NCBI RefSeq assembly: GCF_014126825.1
Contig: NZ_CP059900.1
Span: 2,122,954 to 2,186,953, forward strand
Direction of reading: 5' to 3'
Source: Tomitella gaofuii
GTDB taxonomy: Bacteria; Actinomycetota; Actinomycetes; Mycobacteriales; Mycobacteriaceae
Length of the DNA: 64,000 nucleotides
Position numbers and translations under genes: made by a program. Every line of letters starts with the position of its first letter. Within the stretch, counting starts at the first letter, position 1. Shown here piece after piece: positions 33,430-43,452 of the stretch. The notes beneath the pieces are model-generated. The model was not told the DNA's origin and made no database searches. It saw nothing but the letters and a program-made list of their open reading frames with translations.

Positions 33430-36231
33430 TCAGGGCGCCTCGACCGCGACGACGCCGCGGCGGATCGACCCCACCGCCGAGCGGGCCGTGCGTACCAGCG
33501 CGGTCTCGTCGGACACCATGCCGATCTGGTCGAGCAGGTCCACCACCTGCCGGCACCACCGGACGAAATCCCCGGCCGCCAGCGGTGCGCCGTTCGCGTC
33601 GCCGGCGGTGAACAGGACCTCGTCGAGCGGGGCGCCCTGCACCCAACGGTGCACGGCCTGCGCGAACCCCGCGTCCGGCCGCCGCGTCTCCGGCAGGCGG
33701 TGCCGCGATTCGACGTCCCGGATCTCCGCCCACAGCGCGTCGGTGCCGTCGAGCGCGCGGCGCATGTCGTCGGGGCCCGCGAGCACCACGCCGCCCTCGC
33801 CGCGACGCGATTCGTACACGAGCGCCGACACCACGGCCGCGAGTTCCGCGGGACCGAGGTCGGCCCACAGGCCCCGTCGCAGCGATTCGGTGACCAGCAG
33901 TGCGCTCTCCGCGTAGACGCCGGCCAGCAGCCGGCCGGCGTCGGTGACCGTCGCACCCTGCGCCTTCGCCGCGGCCAGATATCCGAGCTCGGTGAGGAGC
34001 CGCACCATCCTGTCGAACTCGCGTGCCAGCGAATGCGTGGCCGCGTTGTGCCGTGCGACGAGCGTGTCGGTGGAGCGTTCGAGTGCGAAGTACCGCTCGG
34101 CCCACCGGCTGTGCGTGTCGATCTCGGGGCAATCGTGGCAGGGGTGCCGGCGTAGCCGGCGGCGCAGTTCCGCCAGCTCGCGGTCGTCGGCGGCCGCCGA
34201 CTTGCGGCCGTGCGGCCGCTTGCGCGGCGGCGTGAACCCGGATTGACGCAGCGCCGAGGCCAGGTCCCGCCGCACCCGCGGCGACTGGTGGGCGACGTGC
34301 TTGGGCAGTCGCATCGTGCCCAGCGACTGGACGCTGCCACGGAAATCCGGGGCCGCCACCCGCCCTGCCCACCGGTCCTCGTTGAGGACCAACGGCCGCG
34401 GGTCGGTCTCCGATCGATCCGGTTCGAGCACGACCGCGATACCCGAACGCCGACCGGAGGTGATCGCGATGACCTCGCCGCGGCGCAGCGACGCCAGCTG
34501 CGCGACCACGTCGTTGCGCCGGGCGTCCCTCGTCTGCCGCTCGAGCTCCTTCTCCCGCCGCCCGATCCGCTCGCGCAGCGCCGCGTACTCGCGGAAGTCG
34601 CCCAGATGGCATTCCAGGTGCTGCGCATACCCGTCGAGCGCCTCGCGGTTGCGGTCGATCGAACGGGCCAGGCCCACCACCGAACGGTCCGCCTGGAACT
34701 GTGCGAACGACCTCTCCACCAGGAGTCGCCCCTCCCGGCTGCCCAGGCGCTGCACCAGGTTGACGGTCATGTTGTATCCCGGCTGGAACGAGCTGGTGAG
34801 GGGGTAGGTGCGCGCCCCGGCCAGCCCGGCGACCGCGCCCAGGTCCATGCCCGGGCGCCAGACGATCACGGCGTGCCCCTCGACGTCGATCCCGCGGCGC
34901 CCCGCCCGCCCGGTGAGCTGCGTGTACTCCCCCGGCGTCAGATCGGCGTGCGTCTCGCCGTTGTACTTGACCAGCCGTTCGAGCAGCACCGTGCGGGCGG
35001 GCATGTTGATGCCCAGCGCCAGCGTTTCGGTGGCGAACACGATCCGGATCAGGCCGCGGGTGAACAGCTCCTCGACGGCGTGCCGGAACACGGGCAGCAT
35101 CCCCGCGTGATGGGCGGCGAACCCGCGGGTGAGAGCCTCCGCCCAGCCGGGGAACCCCAGGATGTCCAGGTCCTCCGGTGGCAGATCGGCGGTATGCCGG
35201 TCGATCACCGCACGGATCTCCCGCGCCTCGTCCTCGCTGGTGAGCCGCAACGGTGAGCGTCGGCACTGGTCCACGGCGCCATCGCATCCGGCGCGGCTGA
35301 AAATGAATCCGATCGCGGGAAGCAGCCCTTCGCGGTCGAGCCGCGCGACCACGTGCGGGCGCGGCGGCAGCCGGAATCCCCCGTTGTCCGCGGGCCGGCC
35401 GCGGGAGCCCCGCCCCCGCGCGTGCGGCGCGCCGCCGCGGCCGCGCCGGTTTCCGTGCGCCCCGCGTCCGCCTCCGCGGGGCCCGCCGCGACCGCCGTCG
35501 GACCGCCCCCCGAGCACGCGCTGAACCGTGCGCTTGAGGACGTTGCTCACCAGGACCCCGCGTCCGGAACGGTCGGGGTCGTCCTCGAACAACGGCAGGA
35601 TGTCGCCGTCGACCATGACGTGCTGCCACAGGGGCACGGGCCGGTGCTCGTCGACGATCACCGCCGTGTCGCCGCGGACCTCCTGCATCCAGGCCCCGAA
35701 CTCCTCGGCATTGCTCACGGTGGCGGACAGGCTCACCACCCGGACCTCGGCCGGCAGGCCCAGGATCACCTCTTCCCACACCGCCCCGCGGAAACGGTCG
35801 GCCAGGAAGTGCACCTCGTCCATCACGACGTGCGAGAGTCCGTCGAGCGCGGGCGACTGCGCATAGAGCATGTTGCGCAGCACTTCGGTGGTCATGACGA
35901 CGATCGGTGCCCGCGCGTTGACGGATTGGTCGCCGGTGAGCAGTCCGACGGCGGCGTCGCCGTGACGCGCGCGCAAGTCCGCGAACTTCTGGTTGCTCAA
36001 CGCCTTGATCGGCGTGGTGTAGAAACACTTGCCGCCGGTGGCCAGCGCCAGGTGCACGGCGAACTCGCCGACCACCGTCTTCCCGGCGCCCGTCGGCGCG
36101 CACACCAGTACGCCGCTGCCGTTCTCCAGCGCGCGGCAGGAGCGCTGCTGGAAACCGTCGAGCGCGAAGTCGAGTCCGACGGCGAAATCGTCGAAGTGCG
36201 TCGACGGATCACCCAGGGACGAGTCGGACAT
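33430..36231 (-). CDS. helY: DEAD/DEAH-box RNA helicase HelY (Ski2/Mtr4-like) with an RG-rich insert
   Basis: This 933-residue superfamily 2 helicase of the Ski2/Dob1 class has Walker A APTGAGKT at about 45-52, the DEVH box at about 138-141, SAT at 169-171, HAGMLP and the QLTGRAGRRGID motif VI. A C-terminal DSHCT-type domain follows. Residues 241-285 are an Arg/Gly-rich low-complexity stretch (many RG and RGG units) inserted between the first RecA domain and the rest; it could bind RNA. It lies six bases downstream of tatC, probably in one transcript with tatA-tatC. It is believed to act in RNA processing or decay. Confidence 0.93.
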   Translation of the reverse strand: MSDSSLGDPSTHFDDFAVGLDFALDGFQQRSCRALENGSGVLVCAPTGAGKTVVGEFAVHLALATGGKCFYTTPIKALSNQKFADLRARHGDAAVGLLTGDQSVNARAPIVVMTTEVLRNMLYAQSPALDGLSHVVMDEVHFLADRFRGAVWEEVILGLPAEVRVVSLSATVSNAEEFGAWMQEVRGDTAVIVDEHRPVPLWQHVMVDGDILPLFEDDPDRSGRGVLVSNVLKRTVQRVLGGRSDGGRGGPRGGGRGAHGNRRGRGGAPHARGRGSRGRPADNGGFRLPPRPHVVARLDREGLLPAIGFIFSRAGCDGAVDQCRRSPLRLTSEDEAREIRAVIDRHTADLPPEDLDILGFPGWAEALTRGFAAHHAGMLPVFRHAVEELFTRGLIRIVFATETLALGINMPARTVLLERLVKYNGETHADLTPGEYTQLTGRAGRRGIDVEGHAVIVWRPGMDLGAVAGLAGARTYPLTSSFQPGYNMTVNLVQRLGSREGRLLVERSFAQFQADRSVVGLARSIDRNREALDGYAQHLECHLGDFREYAALRERIGRREKELERQTRDARRNDVVAQLASLRRGEVIAITSGRRSGIAVVLEPDRSETDPRPLVLNEDRWAGRVAAPDFRGSVQSLGTMRLPKHVAHQSPRVRRDLASALRQSGFTPPRKRPHGRKSAAADDRELAELRRRLRRHPCHDCPEIDTHSRWAERYFALERSTDTLVARHNAATHSLAREFDRMVRLLTELGYLAAAKAQGATVTDAGRLLAGVYAESALLVTESLRRGLWADLGPAELAAVVSALVYESRRGEGGVVLAGPDDMRRALDGTDALWAEIRDVESRHRLPETRRPDAGFAQAVHRWVQGAPLDEVLFTAGDANGAPLAAGDFVRWCRQVVDLLDQIGMVSDETALVRTARSAVGSIRRGVVAVEAP

Positions 36232-36236
36232 CGGCG

Positions 36237-37217
36237 TCAGAGCGTGTCGTCGTAGTCGGTGCCGCGGTCGTGGACCATCGTGGTCGCGCCGTCCGCAGCG
36301 GTCGCAGAGCGGGGCTCATCGACCCCGGAGGGCGCGTCCACTCCGGTCGGGGTGCCGATCGGCGCGGCCGCATCGTCCGGGATCTCCTCGGGGGCACTGC
36401 GTGCCGCACGCTTGTCGTGCAGGCGGCACACCTGGATGGCCAGTTCGATGAGGATCGTCAGCGCCACGGCGAGCGCGAGCATGGAGAAAGGATCCTGACC
36501 CGGAGTGAAGACCGCGGCGAACACGACCATGCCGAAGATCAGACCGCGCCGCCAGCGCTTGAGCTTCTCGTACGGCAGGACGCCGACGAGGTTCAGGGCG
36601 ATCACGAGCAGCGGAATCTCGAAGCTGACGCCGAAGATGATGAGCAGGTGGATGATGAAACCGAAGTACTCGGAGCCGCTCAACGCCGTCACCTGGACGT
36701 TGTCGCCCACCGTCAACAGGAAGTGCAGGGCCTTGGCCACCACCAGGTAGGCCAGGACCGCGCCGCCGAGGAACAGGACGGTGGCCGCGGTGACGAACGA
36801 CAGCGCGAATCGCCGTTCGTTCTTGTGCAGCCCCGGCGTGATGAAACCCCACACCTGGTACAGCCACACAGGCGAGGCGAGCACGATGCCCGCGGTCAGG
36901 GCCACCTTGAGCCGCAGCATGAACTGCTCGAACACGCCGGTGGCGAGGAGTCGGCACGCTTCGCTGTCGCCCGCGGACAGGTCGGCCCGGGCGCTGCTGG
37001 GCAGTGCACAGTACGGGCCGCGGAGCAATTCGCCGAGGCTCTCGATGCCGAGGATGGAGTACGAATACCACAAGAACCCGAAAAGGGTGGTCACCAGGAC
37101 GGCGGCGACGGCGATCAACAGGCGCCGACGCAGCTCATAGAGGTGCTCGACGAGCGACATGGTGCCGTCGGGATTGATGCGGCTCCGGCGTTGCCGCGGA
37201 TCCAGTGGTATGCGCAC
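36237..37217 (-). CDS. tatC: Twin-arginine translocase subunit TatC
   Basis: This 326-residue integral membrane protein has six helices. It is the receptor for twin-arginine signal peptides on folded proteins. Landmarks are the N-terminal [13 protein letters not shown], the FMLRLK and [21 protein letters not shown] block after helix 2, and [20 protein letters not shown]. The C-terminal tail (about residues 260-326) is long, charged and probably disordered. It lies between tatA and helY, as in M. tuberculosis. Confidence 0.95.
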   Translation of the reverse strand: MRIPLDPRQRRSRINPDGTMSLVEHLYELRRRLLIAVAAVLVTTLFGFLWYSYSILGIESLGELLRGPYCALPSSARADLSAGDSEACRLLATGVFEQFMLRLKVALTAGIVLASPVWLYQVWGFITPGLHKNERRFALSFVTAATVLFLGGAVLAYLVVAKALHFLLTVGDNVQVTALSGSEYFGFIIHLLIIFGVSFEIPLLVIALNLVGVLPYEKLKRWRRGLIFGMVVFAAVFTPGQDPFSMLALAVALTILIELAIQVCRLHDKRAARSAPEEIPDDAAAPIGTPTGVDAPSGVDEPRSATAADGATTMVHDRGTDYDDTL

Positions 37218-37287
37218 AGTCAGTCTCTAGCTGAACACAGCGACAGCCCCGGCCATGCGGAAGGCGTGGCCGGAAGAAGTCGCCTCG

Positions 37288-37602
37288 TCAGGCGCCGGCG
37301 CCTGGGGCGGGCGGCGTCTGCTGCGGGGAACCTGCCGACTGCGGCGTGTCCGCCACGGACGGGGCAGGACCGGCCTGCGGCGTCGCGTTCGTGGACTGCG
37401 CGGGCAGTGCCTGCGGAGTCGAGGACTGCGGAGCGGACTCCGTGGTTTCGGAGTCGTTGCCGGTCATCTCCTTCATCTCGCTCTTGAAGATGCGAAGTGA
37501 ACGGCCCAGCCCCCGTGCCGCGCCGGGAAGGCGCGTCGAACCGAAGAGCAGGACGAGAACGATCAAGACGATCGCCCAGTGCCACGGGCTCATTGCGCCC
37601 AT
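37288..37602 (-). CDS. tatA: Twin-arginine translocase subunit TatA
   Basis: This 104-residue protein has one N-terminal helix ([31 protein letters not shown] includes the FG hinge) and an amphipathic helix ([11 protein letters not shown]). The tail is disordered and rich in Pro, Ala, Gln and Thr. It forms the protein-conducting part of the Tat system. I set the start at the ATG five bases after GGAGG (MGAMSPW); a TTG four codons earlier would overlap the ribosome site. It lies 70 bases upstream of tatC, same strand. Confidence 0.93.
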   Translation of the reverse strand: MGAMSPWHWAIVLIVLVLLFGSTRLPGAARGLGRSLRIFKSEMKEMTGNDSETTESAPQSSTPQALPAQSTNATPQAGPAPSVADTPQSAGSPQQTPPAPGAGA

Positions 37603-37715
37603 ACCAACCTCCAATGATCGAACGGTCTCGATGTTACCTGAACGGCCGATGTTTTCGGGTGCCGGCCGCAGTGCGACACCGCCGCCCCGGGAGCGTCATG
37701 GCGGCCCGGTCATGG

Positions 37716-38729
37716 TCATCCGCCGATGATCGCGTCGACCGGGAAACCCGCGGACCTGGCGTAGGCGTCGAGCGCCTCCACGGCGCTCGTGTGCACCCGC
37801 TGGGACTCGGCCGGCCGGTCGAGGATCCTGATCCGCCCGCCGAAGCCGAGCAGGAAACGACGCAGCCACTCCTCCGAGGCGTACCGCAGCGACGCCTCTT
37901 TGCCGCCGTCGGGGTGGTCGGCCAGGTCGACCATGGGGAAGTAGTCGAGCGCCCACAGGCAGTCGGGCGCCACGGCCAGACGCACCTGAGGCAGTCCGGC
38001 GGCGGCGTCGTAGAAGTCCGCGAGCGCGTCCACCGGCTCCGCGGACCGGGGCTCCGACGGCGCATCGAGCACCTCGGCGCTGTCGATCCGGTCCAGGCGG
38101 AACTTCCGATCGTCCTCGGCCGATCGGCACCACGCCAACAGGTAGCTGTTGCCCGCGGCCAGGTGGATGCGGATCGGATCGACCACCCGGTCCGTCCACG
38201 TGTCGCGCGTGGCCGAGTAGTAGCGGATGCGCAGCGCGCGCCCGCGCTTCACCGCCTCGCGTACCGCGTCCGCCGAAGCGGGGTCGGCCGCGGCCGGGTC
38301 GGGTGCCTCCGCGGGTCCGTCGTCCGGCGCCGGCACGGCGGTGTCGGACGACGACTCGCGCGCGGCCTCCTCGATTTTGTCCATGGCGCTGCGGACGGCG
38401 GCCGGCAGGACGCTCGACGGTTGTTCCACCAGGAAACCGAGTGCGAGGAGCAGCGCGGACGCCTCGGGCGTCGTCAGCCGCAGCGGGCGGTCGATGCCCT
38501 GTGAATCGGTGACTTCGACCGTGTCGCCGGTGAACGCGACGTCGATCAGGTCGCCGCCGGCGAGCCCGGGTTGCCCGCACATCCACAGGATGTTCAGGTC
38601 CTTCTCCAACGCTTTGACGGAGATCCCCAAGTCCTTGGCGATGTCGGACTTCAGGCGGCCCTGGTTGGCGCGGACCAGCGGGACGAGCGCCAGCAGCCGG
38701 GCGACGCGATCCATGTGGACTCCGCTCAT
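37716..38729 (-). CDS. pafC: Transcriptional regulator PafC, WYL domain
   Basis: This 337-residue protein, with PafB, forms the PafBC activator that turns on the RecA-independent DNA damage response in mycobacteria. The N-terminal winged helix (about 5-60; SDIAKDLGISVKALEKDLNILWMCG) is followed by a WYL domain (about 160-240, with IRYYSATRDTWTDRVVDPIRI and SYLLAWCRSAEDDRKFRLDRI) and a C-terminal extension. The ATG overlaps the TGA of pafB (ATGA), so the two are coupled. A start at MDRVAR, five codons later, is possible. Confidence 0.9.
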   Translation of the reverse strand: MSGVHMDRVARLLALVPLVRANQGRLKSDIAKDLGISVKALEKDLNILWMCGQPGLAGGDLIDVAFTGDTVEVTDSQGIDRPLRLTTPEASALLLALGFLVEQPSSVLPAAVRSAMDKIEEAARESSSDTAVPAPDDGPAEAPDPAAADPASADAVREAVKRGRALRIRYYSATRDTWTDRVVDPIRIHLAAGNSYLLAWCRSAEDDRKFRLDRIDSAEVLDAPSEPRSAEPVDALADFYDAAAGLPQVRLAVAPDCLWALDYFPMVDLADHPDGGKEASLRYASEEWLRRFLLGFGGRIRILDRPAESQRVHTSAVEALDAYARSAGFPVDAIIGG

Positions 38730-39751
38730 CGGCGTTCCTCCTGGTCTTCGCGCGTGCCGGCGGTGCCGAGCGAATGCGCGGCGGCCGCCCCGCGCAGCGT
38801 GTCGATGACGGCCTCGCGGATGTCCTCCGGTTCCAGCGCCACGGCGTCGGCGCCGTGCGCCGCGATCGCGCGGATCGTGGCGGTGCGGGAACCGACGGGA
38901 ATGCGCACAACCGTGCCGGGGACCCCGTCGAGGGTGTGGGGGGCGACCTCGGTGCCGCTTCTGCGCAGATCGTGGGCGTGGCCATCGCTCAGCCACACCG
39001 TCACCGAACCCTCCGAGACGGGTTCGGCGGCGGCCGAGCGGATGATGGCCGCCGGATCGACGTCATCGGGAATCCGCACCTGACCGGGCTGTCCGACCGG
39101 GGTGATGCCGCCGACGATCCGCGAGAGCCGGAACGTGCGCTGCTCCTGCCTGTCCCGGTCGAAACCCACGACGTACCAGTTGCCTTTGGCGCTGGCCACG
39201 CCCCACGGTTCGAGGATGCGCGGGCTGGTCACCCCGCTGGCCGCGGCGAGATGCTCGAAGGTGACGGCCTGCTTGCCGTCCACGGCGGCGACGAGTCCGG
39301 CGAGCGCGGGCTCCGCCTCCAGTGCCGTGCCCATGCCGCCGACGACGGTCGCCATCTCGGCATCGTCGACGGCGATCCCCGCCGCCCGGAGCTTGACGAT
39401 CGCACTGGAATACGTGGAGGCCATCTCCGGCGAATGCCACAGCCGGCCGGCCACCGCCACCGCGGCGCCCTCCTCCGGGGTGAGCGTGATCGGCGGCAGT
39501 TCGTACTCGGTGCGCGCGATGCGGTAGCCCTGATCCTCCGCCGAGCCGGAGGGCCCGCCGAATGTCAGCGGAATGCCGAGGTCGCGCAACGCGGCCTTAT
39601 CGCGCTCGAACATGCGGCCGAAAGCCTCTTCGGAGGCGCACTCGTTGTAACCGGCGAAATCGCGACGGATGCGCTCGATAGGGACGAACTGCGTGGTCGA
39701 CAGGAGGCCGATCACGAGATTCGTCAGTCTCTCGACCTTGGAAGTGCTCAC
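38726..39751 (-). CDS. pafB: Transcriptional regulator PafB, WYL domain
   Basis: This 341-residue partner of PafC in the PafBC DNA-damage activator has a helix-turn-helix domain at about residues 5-60 (ERLTNLVIGLLSTTQFVPIERIRRDF) and a WYL domain at about 155-235 (RILEPWGVASAKGNWYVVGFDRDRQEQRTFRLSRI), with a C-terminal domain. The start is GTG. It follows pafA after 142 bases on the same strand, as in M. tuberculosis, where pafA and pafBC are co-transcribed. Confidence 0.92.
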   Translation of the reverse strand: MSTSKVERLTNLVIGLLSTTQFVPIERIRRDFAGYNECASEEAFGRMFERDKAALRDLGIPLTFGGPSGSAEDQGYRIARTEYELPPITLTPEEGAAVAVAGRLWHSPEMASTYSSAIVKLRAAGIAVDDAEMATVVGGMGTALEAEPALAGLVAAVDGKQAVTFEHLAAASGVTSPRILEPWGVASAKGNWYVVGFDRDRQEQRTFRLSRIVGGITPVGQPGQVRIPDDVDPAAIIRSAAAEPVSEGSVTVWLSDGHAHDLRRSGTEVAPHTLDGVPGTVVRIPVGSRTATIRAIAAHGADAVALEPEDIREAVIDTLRGAAAAHSLGTAGTREDQEERR

Positions 39752-39893
39752 CCCAGCACCCTAACGCCGTACTGTTCACCCGCGGAAATCAGCGGGGGAA
39801 TGGCGCGTCGCCTGCGCTGTGCAATCCCGCCGACGCTGTCCGGGAACATGCGGGGCGGCGGGCAATGTCGCGGGCGCCGGGCGAGCCGAACCA

Positions 39894-41252
39894 TTACATT
39901 GCGGCGATGAGGCGGTCGACCCGCTCGTCGACCGCGAGGAACGGGTCCTTGCACAGCACGGTGCGCTGCGCCTGGTCGTTGATCTTGAGATGCACCCAGT
40001 CGACGGTGAAGTCCCGGTCTGCGTCCTGGGCGGCGGCGATGAACCGGCCGCGCAGCCGCGCGCGGGTGGTCTGCGGTGGGGTCTCCACCGCCGCGTCGAC
40101 GTCCTCCGGCTCGGTGATCCGGGCGGCCAGCCCCTTGCCCTCCAGCAGGTTGAACACGCCGCGGCCGCGTTTGATGTCGTGGTAGGCGAGGTCGAGCTGC
40201 GCGATCTTGGGGTCTGCGAGCGAAATGCCGTACCGATTCTGATATCGCTCGAACAGTTTGCGTTTGACGACCCAGTCGACCTCGGTGTCCACCTTTCTGA
40301 AATCGTCCGATTCGACCGCGTCGAGCATGCGTCCCCACAGGTCCACGACCGCGTCCAGCTCTGCGTCGGGTGCGCGGTCGGCAAGATAAGCGACGGCACG
40401 CTCGTGGTAATGGCGTTGCACGTCGAGTGCGCTGGCATGCCTGCCCCCTGCCAACCGCACCGGGTGCGTGCCGGTGAGGTCGTGGCTGATCTCGCGGATG
40501 GCACGGATGGGGTTGTCCAACGCGAAGTCGCGGAATGCGACTCCCGCCTCGATCATCTCGAGGACCAGGTTGACGGTCCCGACCTTGAGTCGCGTCGTCG
40601 TCTCGGACATGTTGGAATCGCCGACGATGACGTGCAGCCGGCGGTACCGGTCGGCGTCGGCGTGCGGCTCGTCGCGGGTGTTGATGATCGGCCGCGACCG
40701 GGTGGTGGCGGAGGAGACCCCCTCCCAGATGTGCTCGGCGCGCTGGCTCAGGCACAGTGAAGCCGACTTGGGGGTCTGCAGCACCTTGCCCGCCCCGCAG
40801 ATGAGCTGACGGGTGACGAGGAAGGGCAGCAGCACGTCGGAGATCCGGGAGAACTCCCCCGCCCGGGCGATGAGGTAGTTCTCGTGGCAGCCGTAGGAAT
40901 TGCCGGCGGAGTCGGTGTTGTTCTTGAACAGGTAGATGTCGCCGCCGATGCCCTCGTCCTGCAGGCGCGACTCCGCGTCGTCGAGGAGCTGCCCGAGGAT
41001 GACCTCCCCGGAACGGTCGTGGGTGACGAGCTGATCGAGTCCGTCGCACTCCGCCGTCGCATACTCCGGGTGCGAGCCCACGTCCAGATACAGCCGGGCT
41101 CCGTTGCGGAGGAACACGTTGGAACTGCGTCCCCACGACACGACGCGGCGGAAAAGGTACCGCGCCACCTCATCGGGGCTGAGCCGCCGGTGCCCGTGGA
41201 AGGTACAGGTGACCCCGTACTCGGTCTCGATGCCCATGATCCTTCGCTGCAC
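39894..41252 (-). CDS. pafA: Proteasome accessory factor A, Pup-protein ligase
   Basis: This 452-residue glutamine-synthetase-fold ligase joins the C-terminal Glu of Pup to lysines of target proteins, using ATP. The Mg-binding Glu near the N-terminus is in IMGIETEYG; further conserved blocks are [21 protein letters not shown] and [24 protein letters not shown]. Length and sequence separate it from Dop, since the Dop-specific loop after the first strand is absent. It lies 55 bases downstream of prcA on the same strand. Confidence 0.96.
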   Translation of the reverse strand: MQRRIMGIETEYGVTCTFHGHRRLSPDEVARYLFRRVVSWGRSSNVFLRNGARLYLDVGSHPEYATAECDGLDQLVTHDRSGEVILGQLLDDAESRLQDEGIGGDIYLFKNNTDSAGNSYGCHENYLIARAGEFSRISDVLLPFLVTRQLICGAGKVLQTPKSASLCLSQRAEHIWEGVSSATTRSRPIINTRDEPHADADRYRRLHVIVGDSNMSETTTRLKVGTVNLVLEMIEAGVAFRDFALDNPIRAIREISHDLTGTHPVRLAGGRHASALDVQRHYHERAVAYLADRAPDAELDAVVDLWGRMLDAVESDDFRKVDTEVDWVVKRKLFERYQNRYGISLADPKIAQLDLAYHDIKRGRGVFNLLEGKGLAARITEPEDVDAAVETPPQTTRARLRGRFIAAAQDADRDFTVDWVHLKINDQAQRTVLCKDPFLAVDERVDRLIAAM

Positions 41253-41307
41253 ACCCCGACACTACCGCGCGGCCGTCACTTGAAGGCGAGATCGTGTGCG
41301 AGCGCGG

Positions 41308-42144
41308 CTATCCGGCCCCACCGGAGTCGCCATCGCCATCACCGCCGGCAGCGTCACCACTATCGCCGGCGGCGCCGTCGCCGCTCGCCGGGGCGGTGCC
41401 GTTCCCTGCCGTGCTCCCCCGATCCCCGGCGGCACGCGCCGGCAGAAGCCGCGCGATCTCCTCCGCCCCTACGCGGCGGAATGCGCGGCGCGGGCGGTGG
41501 TGCTCGAGCACACCCACCTCGATCACGCCGGCCGTGAGGCTGCGCGCCTGAGCGGCGCCCGCCTCCCCCGTCCCCCGTTCCAGTGCCCCCACCGCGGTGT
41601 CCAGGGCGGTGGCGAGGTCCATCCCCTCGGCGAACGCGGACGACAGCTCGCGGGTGACAGGCTCGGCCGCGCCGCCCATGACGACGAACGTCGAGTGGTC
41701 GACGATCGACCCGTCGTAGGTGATCCGGTAGAGCTGCGGCGCGTCGCCGGATCCGGCGGGCGCGACCTCGGCCACACAGATCTCCACCTCGTAGGGCTTG
41801 GGATGGTCGGTGAAGATGGAACCGAGCGTCTGCGCGTAGGCGTTGGCCAGCGAGCGGCCCGTCACGTCGCGGCGGTCGTACGAATATCCGCGCATGTCCG
41901 CGTGCATGATCCCGGCGCGGCGCAGGTTCTCGAACTCGTTGTACTTGCCCACCGCGGCGAAGGCGAGCCTGTCGTAGAGCTCGCTCACCTTGTGCAGGGC
42001 CTTCGAGGGGTTCTCCGCCACCAGCACCACGCCGTCCGCGTAAGTCATCGCGACCACGCTCCGGCCCCGCGCGATCCCTTTGCGCGCCAGGTCGGAGCGG
42101 TCGCGCATGATCTGCTCGGCCGACGCGTAATAGGGCATGGTCAT
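41308..42144 (-). CDS. prcA: Proteasome alpha subunit
   Basis: This 278-residue alpha-type 20S subunit begins [29 protein letters not shown], the mycobacterial alpha-type N-terminal gate region. There is no propeptide and no catalytic Thr. The C-terminal 45 residues are an acidic Gly/Asp/Ala tail that seems low-complexity ([19 protein letters not shown]); alpha subunits in this group often have such a tail. The start is the ATG at 42144; a second ATG two codons later is possible. It follows prcB after 67 bases. Confidence 0.95.
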   Translation of the reverse strand: MTMPYYASAEQIMRDRSDLARKGIARGRSVVAMTYADGVVLVAENPSKALHKVSELYDRLAFAAVGKYNEFENLRRAGIMHADMRGYSYDRRDVTGRSLANAYAQTLGSIFTDHPKPYEVEICVAEVAPAGSGDAPQLYRITYDGSIVDHSTFVVMGGAAEPVTRELSSAFAEGMDLATALDTAVGALERGTGEAGAAQARSLTAGVIEVGVLEHHRPRRAFRRVGAEEIARLLPARAAGDRGSTAGNGTAPASGDGAAGDSGDAAGGDGDGDSGGAG

Positions 42145-42211
42145 GTGGGCGGCTCCGTCCTGGCGTTCTTCGTCGCTGTGCTGTCCCGGGGGCCCCGGGG
42201 CCAAGGCTCGT

Positions 42212-43111
42212 TCAGGCCCGTCCGGCCCGGCGGGTGCGGTCGTCGATCACGGCGGCGGCGGCGGCCTCGATCCGGTCCGCGGATACGGCCTGGGCGCCGT
42301 CGCCGGTCACGGCGATCGCCGTGGGATACACGCCCCGGGTGGCGTCGGGTCCGCCGGTGGCCGAATCATCGTCCGCGGCGTCGTAGAGTGCCTCGACCGC
42401 TTTGCGCAGAGCGGCCTCGGGCGCATCGTCGGGCGAGTACATGCGCTTGAGCGCCGACTTGGCGAACAGCGACCCCGATCCGACGGCATGGTAGCCGGCG
42501 TGCTCTTCGTAGCGCCCCCCGGCGACGTCGTAGGAGACGATGCGCCCGGCGCGGGCGGGATCGTCCACCGCAGTGTCATATCCGACGAACAGCGGAACGA
42601 CGGCCAAACCCTGCATCGCGGCGCCGAGATTGCCGCGCACCATCGTGGCCAGGCGATTCGCCTTGCCATCGAACGTCAGCGGCATGCCCTCGATCTTGTC
42701 GTAGTGCTCGAGCTCCACCGCGAACAGCCGTACCAGCTCGACCGCGACGCCCGCCGTGCCCGCGATCCCCACCGCCGAATAGGCGTCGGTGACGAAGACC
42801 TTCTCGATGTCGCGGCTGGCGATGAGGTTGCCCATCGTGGCGCGTCGGTCGCCGGCGATCACCACGCCCTCGGCGTGGGTGAGCGCCACGATCGTGGTGC
42901 CATGCGGCACCGACGGTGCCGCCCCTGCCCGCGCCGCCCCGGCCTGAGGACCGTGACCGGGCAGCAGTTCCGGATTGCACCGGCGCAGGTGCTCGCTGAA
43001 CGAGGACATGTCCGAGGACGGCGGCACCGATCGCACGGCCCCCCGCGGATGGCCGGTGCCGACGGCGCCGAATCCGGGCAGCCCCGGGCCGTCCCACGCG
43101 CCCGGGATCAC
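42212..43111 (-). CDS. prcB: Proteasome beta subunit
   Basis: This 299-residue catalytic subunit of the 20S proteasome has a propeptide (residues 1-71) that ends in P-H-G, and the nucleophile Thr72 follows in [21 protein letters not shown]. Lys and Asp of the active site are visible in the family positions. I set the start at the GTG at 43111, which overlaps the TGA of pup (GTGA). The ATG at residue 35 ([10 protein letters not shown]) is a shorter alternative that many callers would choose. The longer form gives a propeptide close to that of M. tuberculosis, and the overlap pattern recurs elsewhere in the window. Confidence 0.94.
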   Translation of the reverse strand: MIPGAWDGPGLPGFGAVGTGHPRGAVRSVPPSSDMSSFSEHLRRCNPELLPGHGPQAGAARAGAAPSVPHGTTIVALTHAEGVVIAGDRRATMGNLIASRDIEKVFVTDAYSAVGIAGTAGVAVELVRLFAVELEHYDKIEGMPLTFDGKANRLATMVRGNLGAAMQGLAVVPLFVGYDTAVDDPARAGRIVSYDVAGGRYEEHAGYHAVGSGSLFAKSALKRMYSPDDAPEAALRKAVEALYDAADDDSATGGPDATRGVYPTAIAVTGDGAQAVSADRIEAAAAAVIDDRTRRAGRA

Positions 43112-43296
43112 TGGCCGCCCTTCTGCACGTATGCACGGACGAAGTCTTCGGCGTTCTCCTCCAGCACGTCGTCGATCTCGTCGAGGAGGTCGTCCGTGTC
43201 GTCCACGGACGCAGTGCTCTGCTGCTGCCCCGCGCCGCCGGCGACGGCCTCGTCGTCGTCCTCGCCGCCGCCACGCTTGATCTGCTCCTGTGCCAT
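43108..43296 (-). CDS. pup: Prokaryotic ubiquitin-like protein Pup
   Basis: This 62-residue disordered protein ends in K-G-G-Q. The C-terminal Gln must be converted to Glu by Dop before PafA can attach Pup to target lysines. The second half ([27 protein letters not shown]) is the coiled-coil-forming region that binds Mpa. The start is the ATG after GGAGGGGCG ([10 protein letters not shown]); the frame extends upstream without support. Its stop overlaps the prcB start. Confidence 0.97.
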   Translation of the reverse strand: MAQEQIKRGGGEDDDEAVAGGAGQQQSTASVDDTDDLLDEIDDVLEENAEDFVRAYVQKGGQ

Positions 43297-43452
43297 CGCG
43301 CCCCTCCTGGAGTGTCGCGCCGTATCGGCCGCCATGCCGGGCCGTGTGCCCGGGGGCCGGCGCCCGCCTCACCTGTCACCCTACCGATGGCGGGCGTCGT
43401 AGGTGCGCAACAGCTCTCACATCGCTCGCGCGCCGGTCCGACCGCGCGTGTA

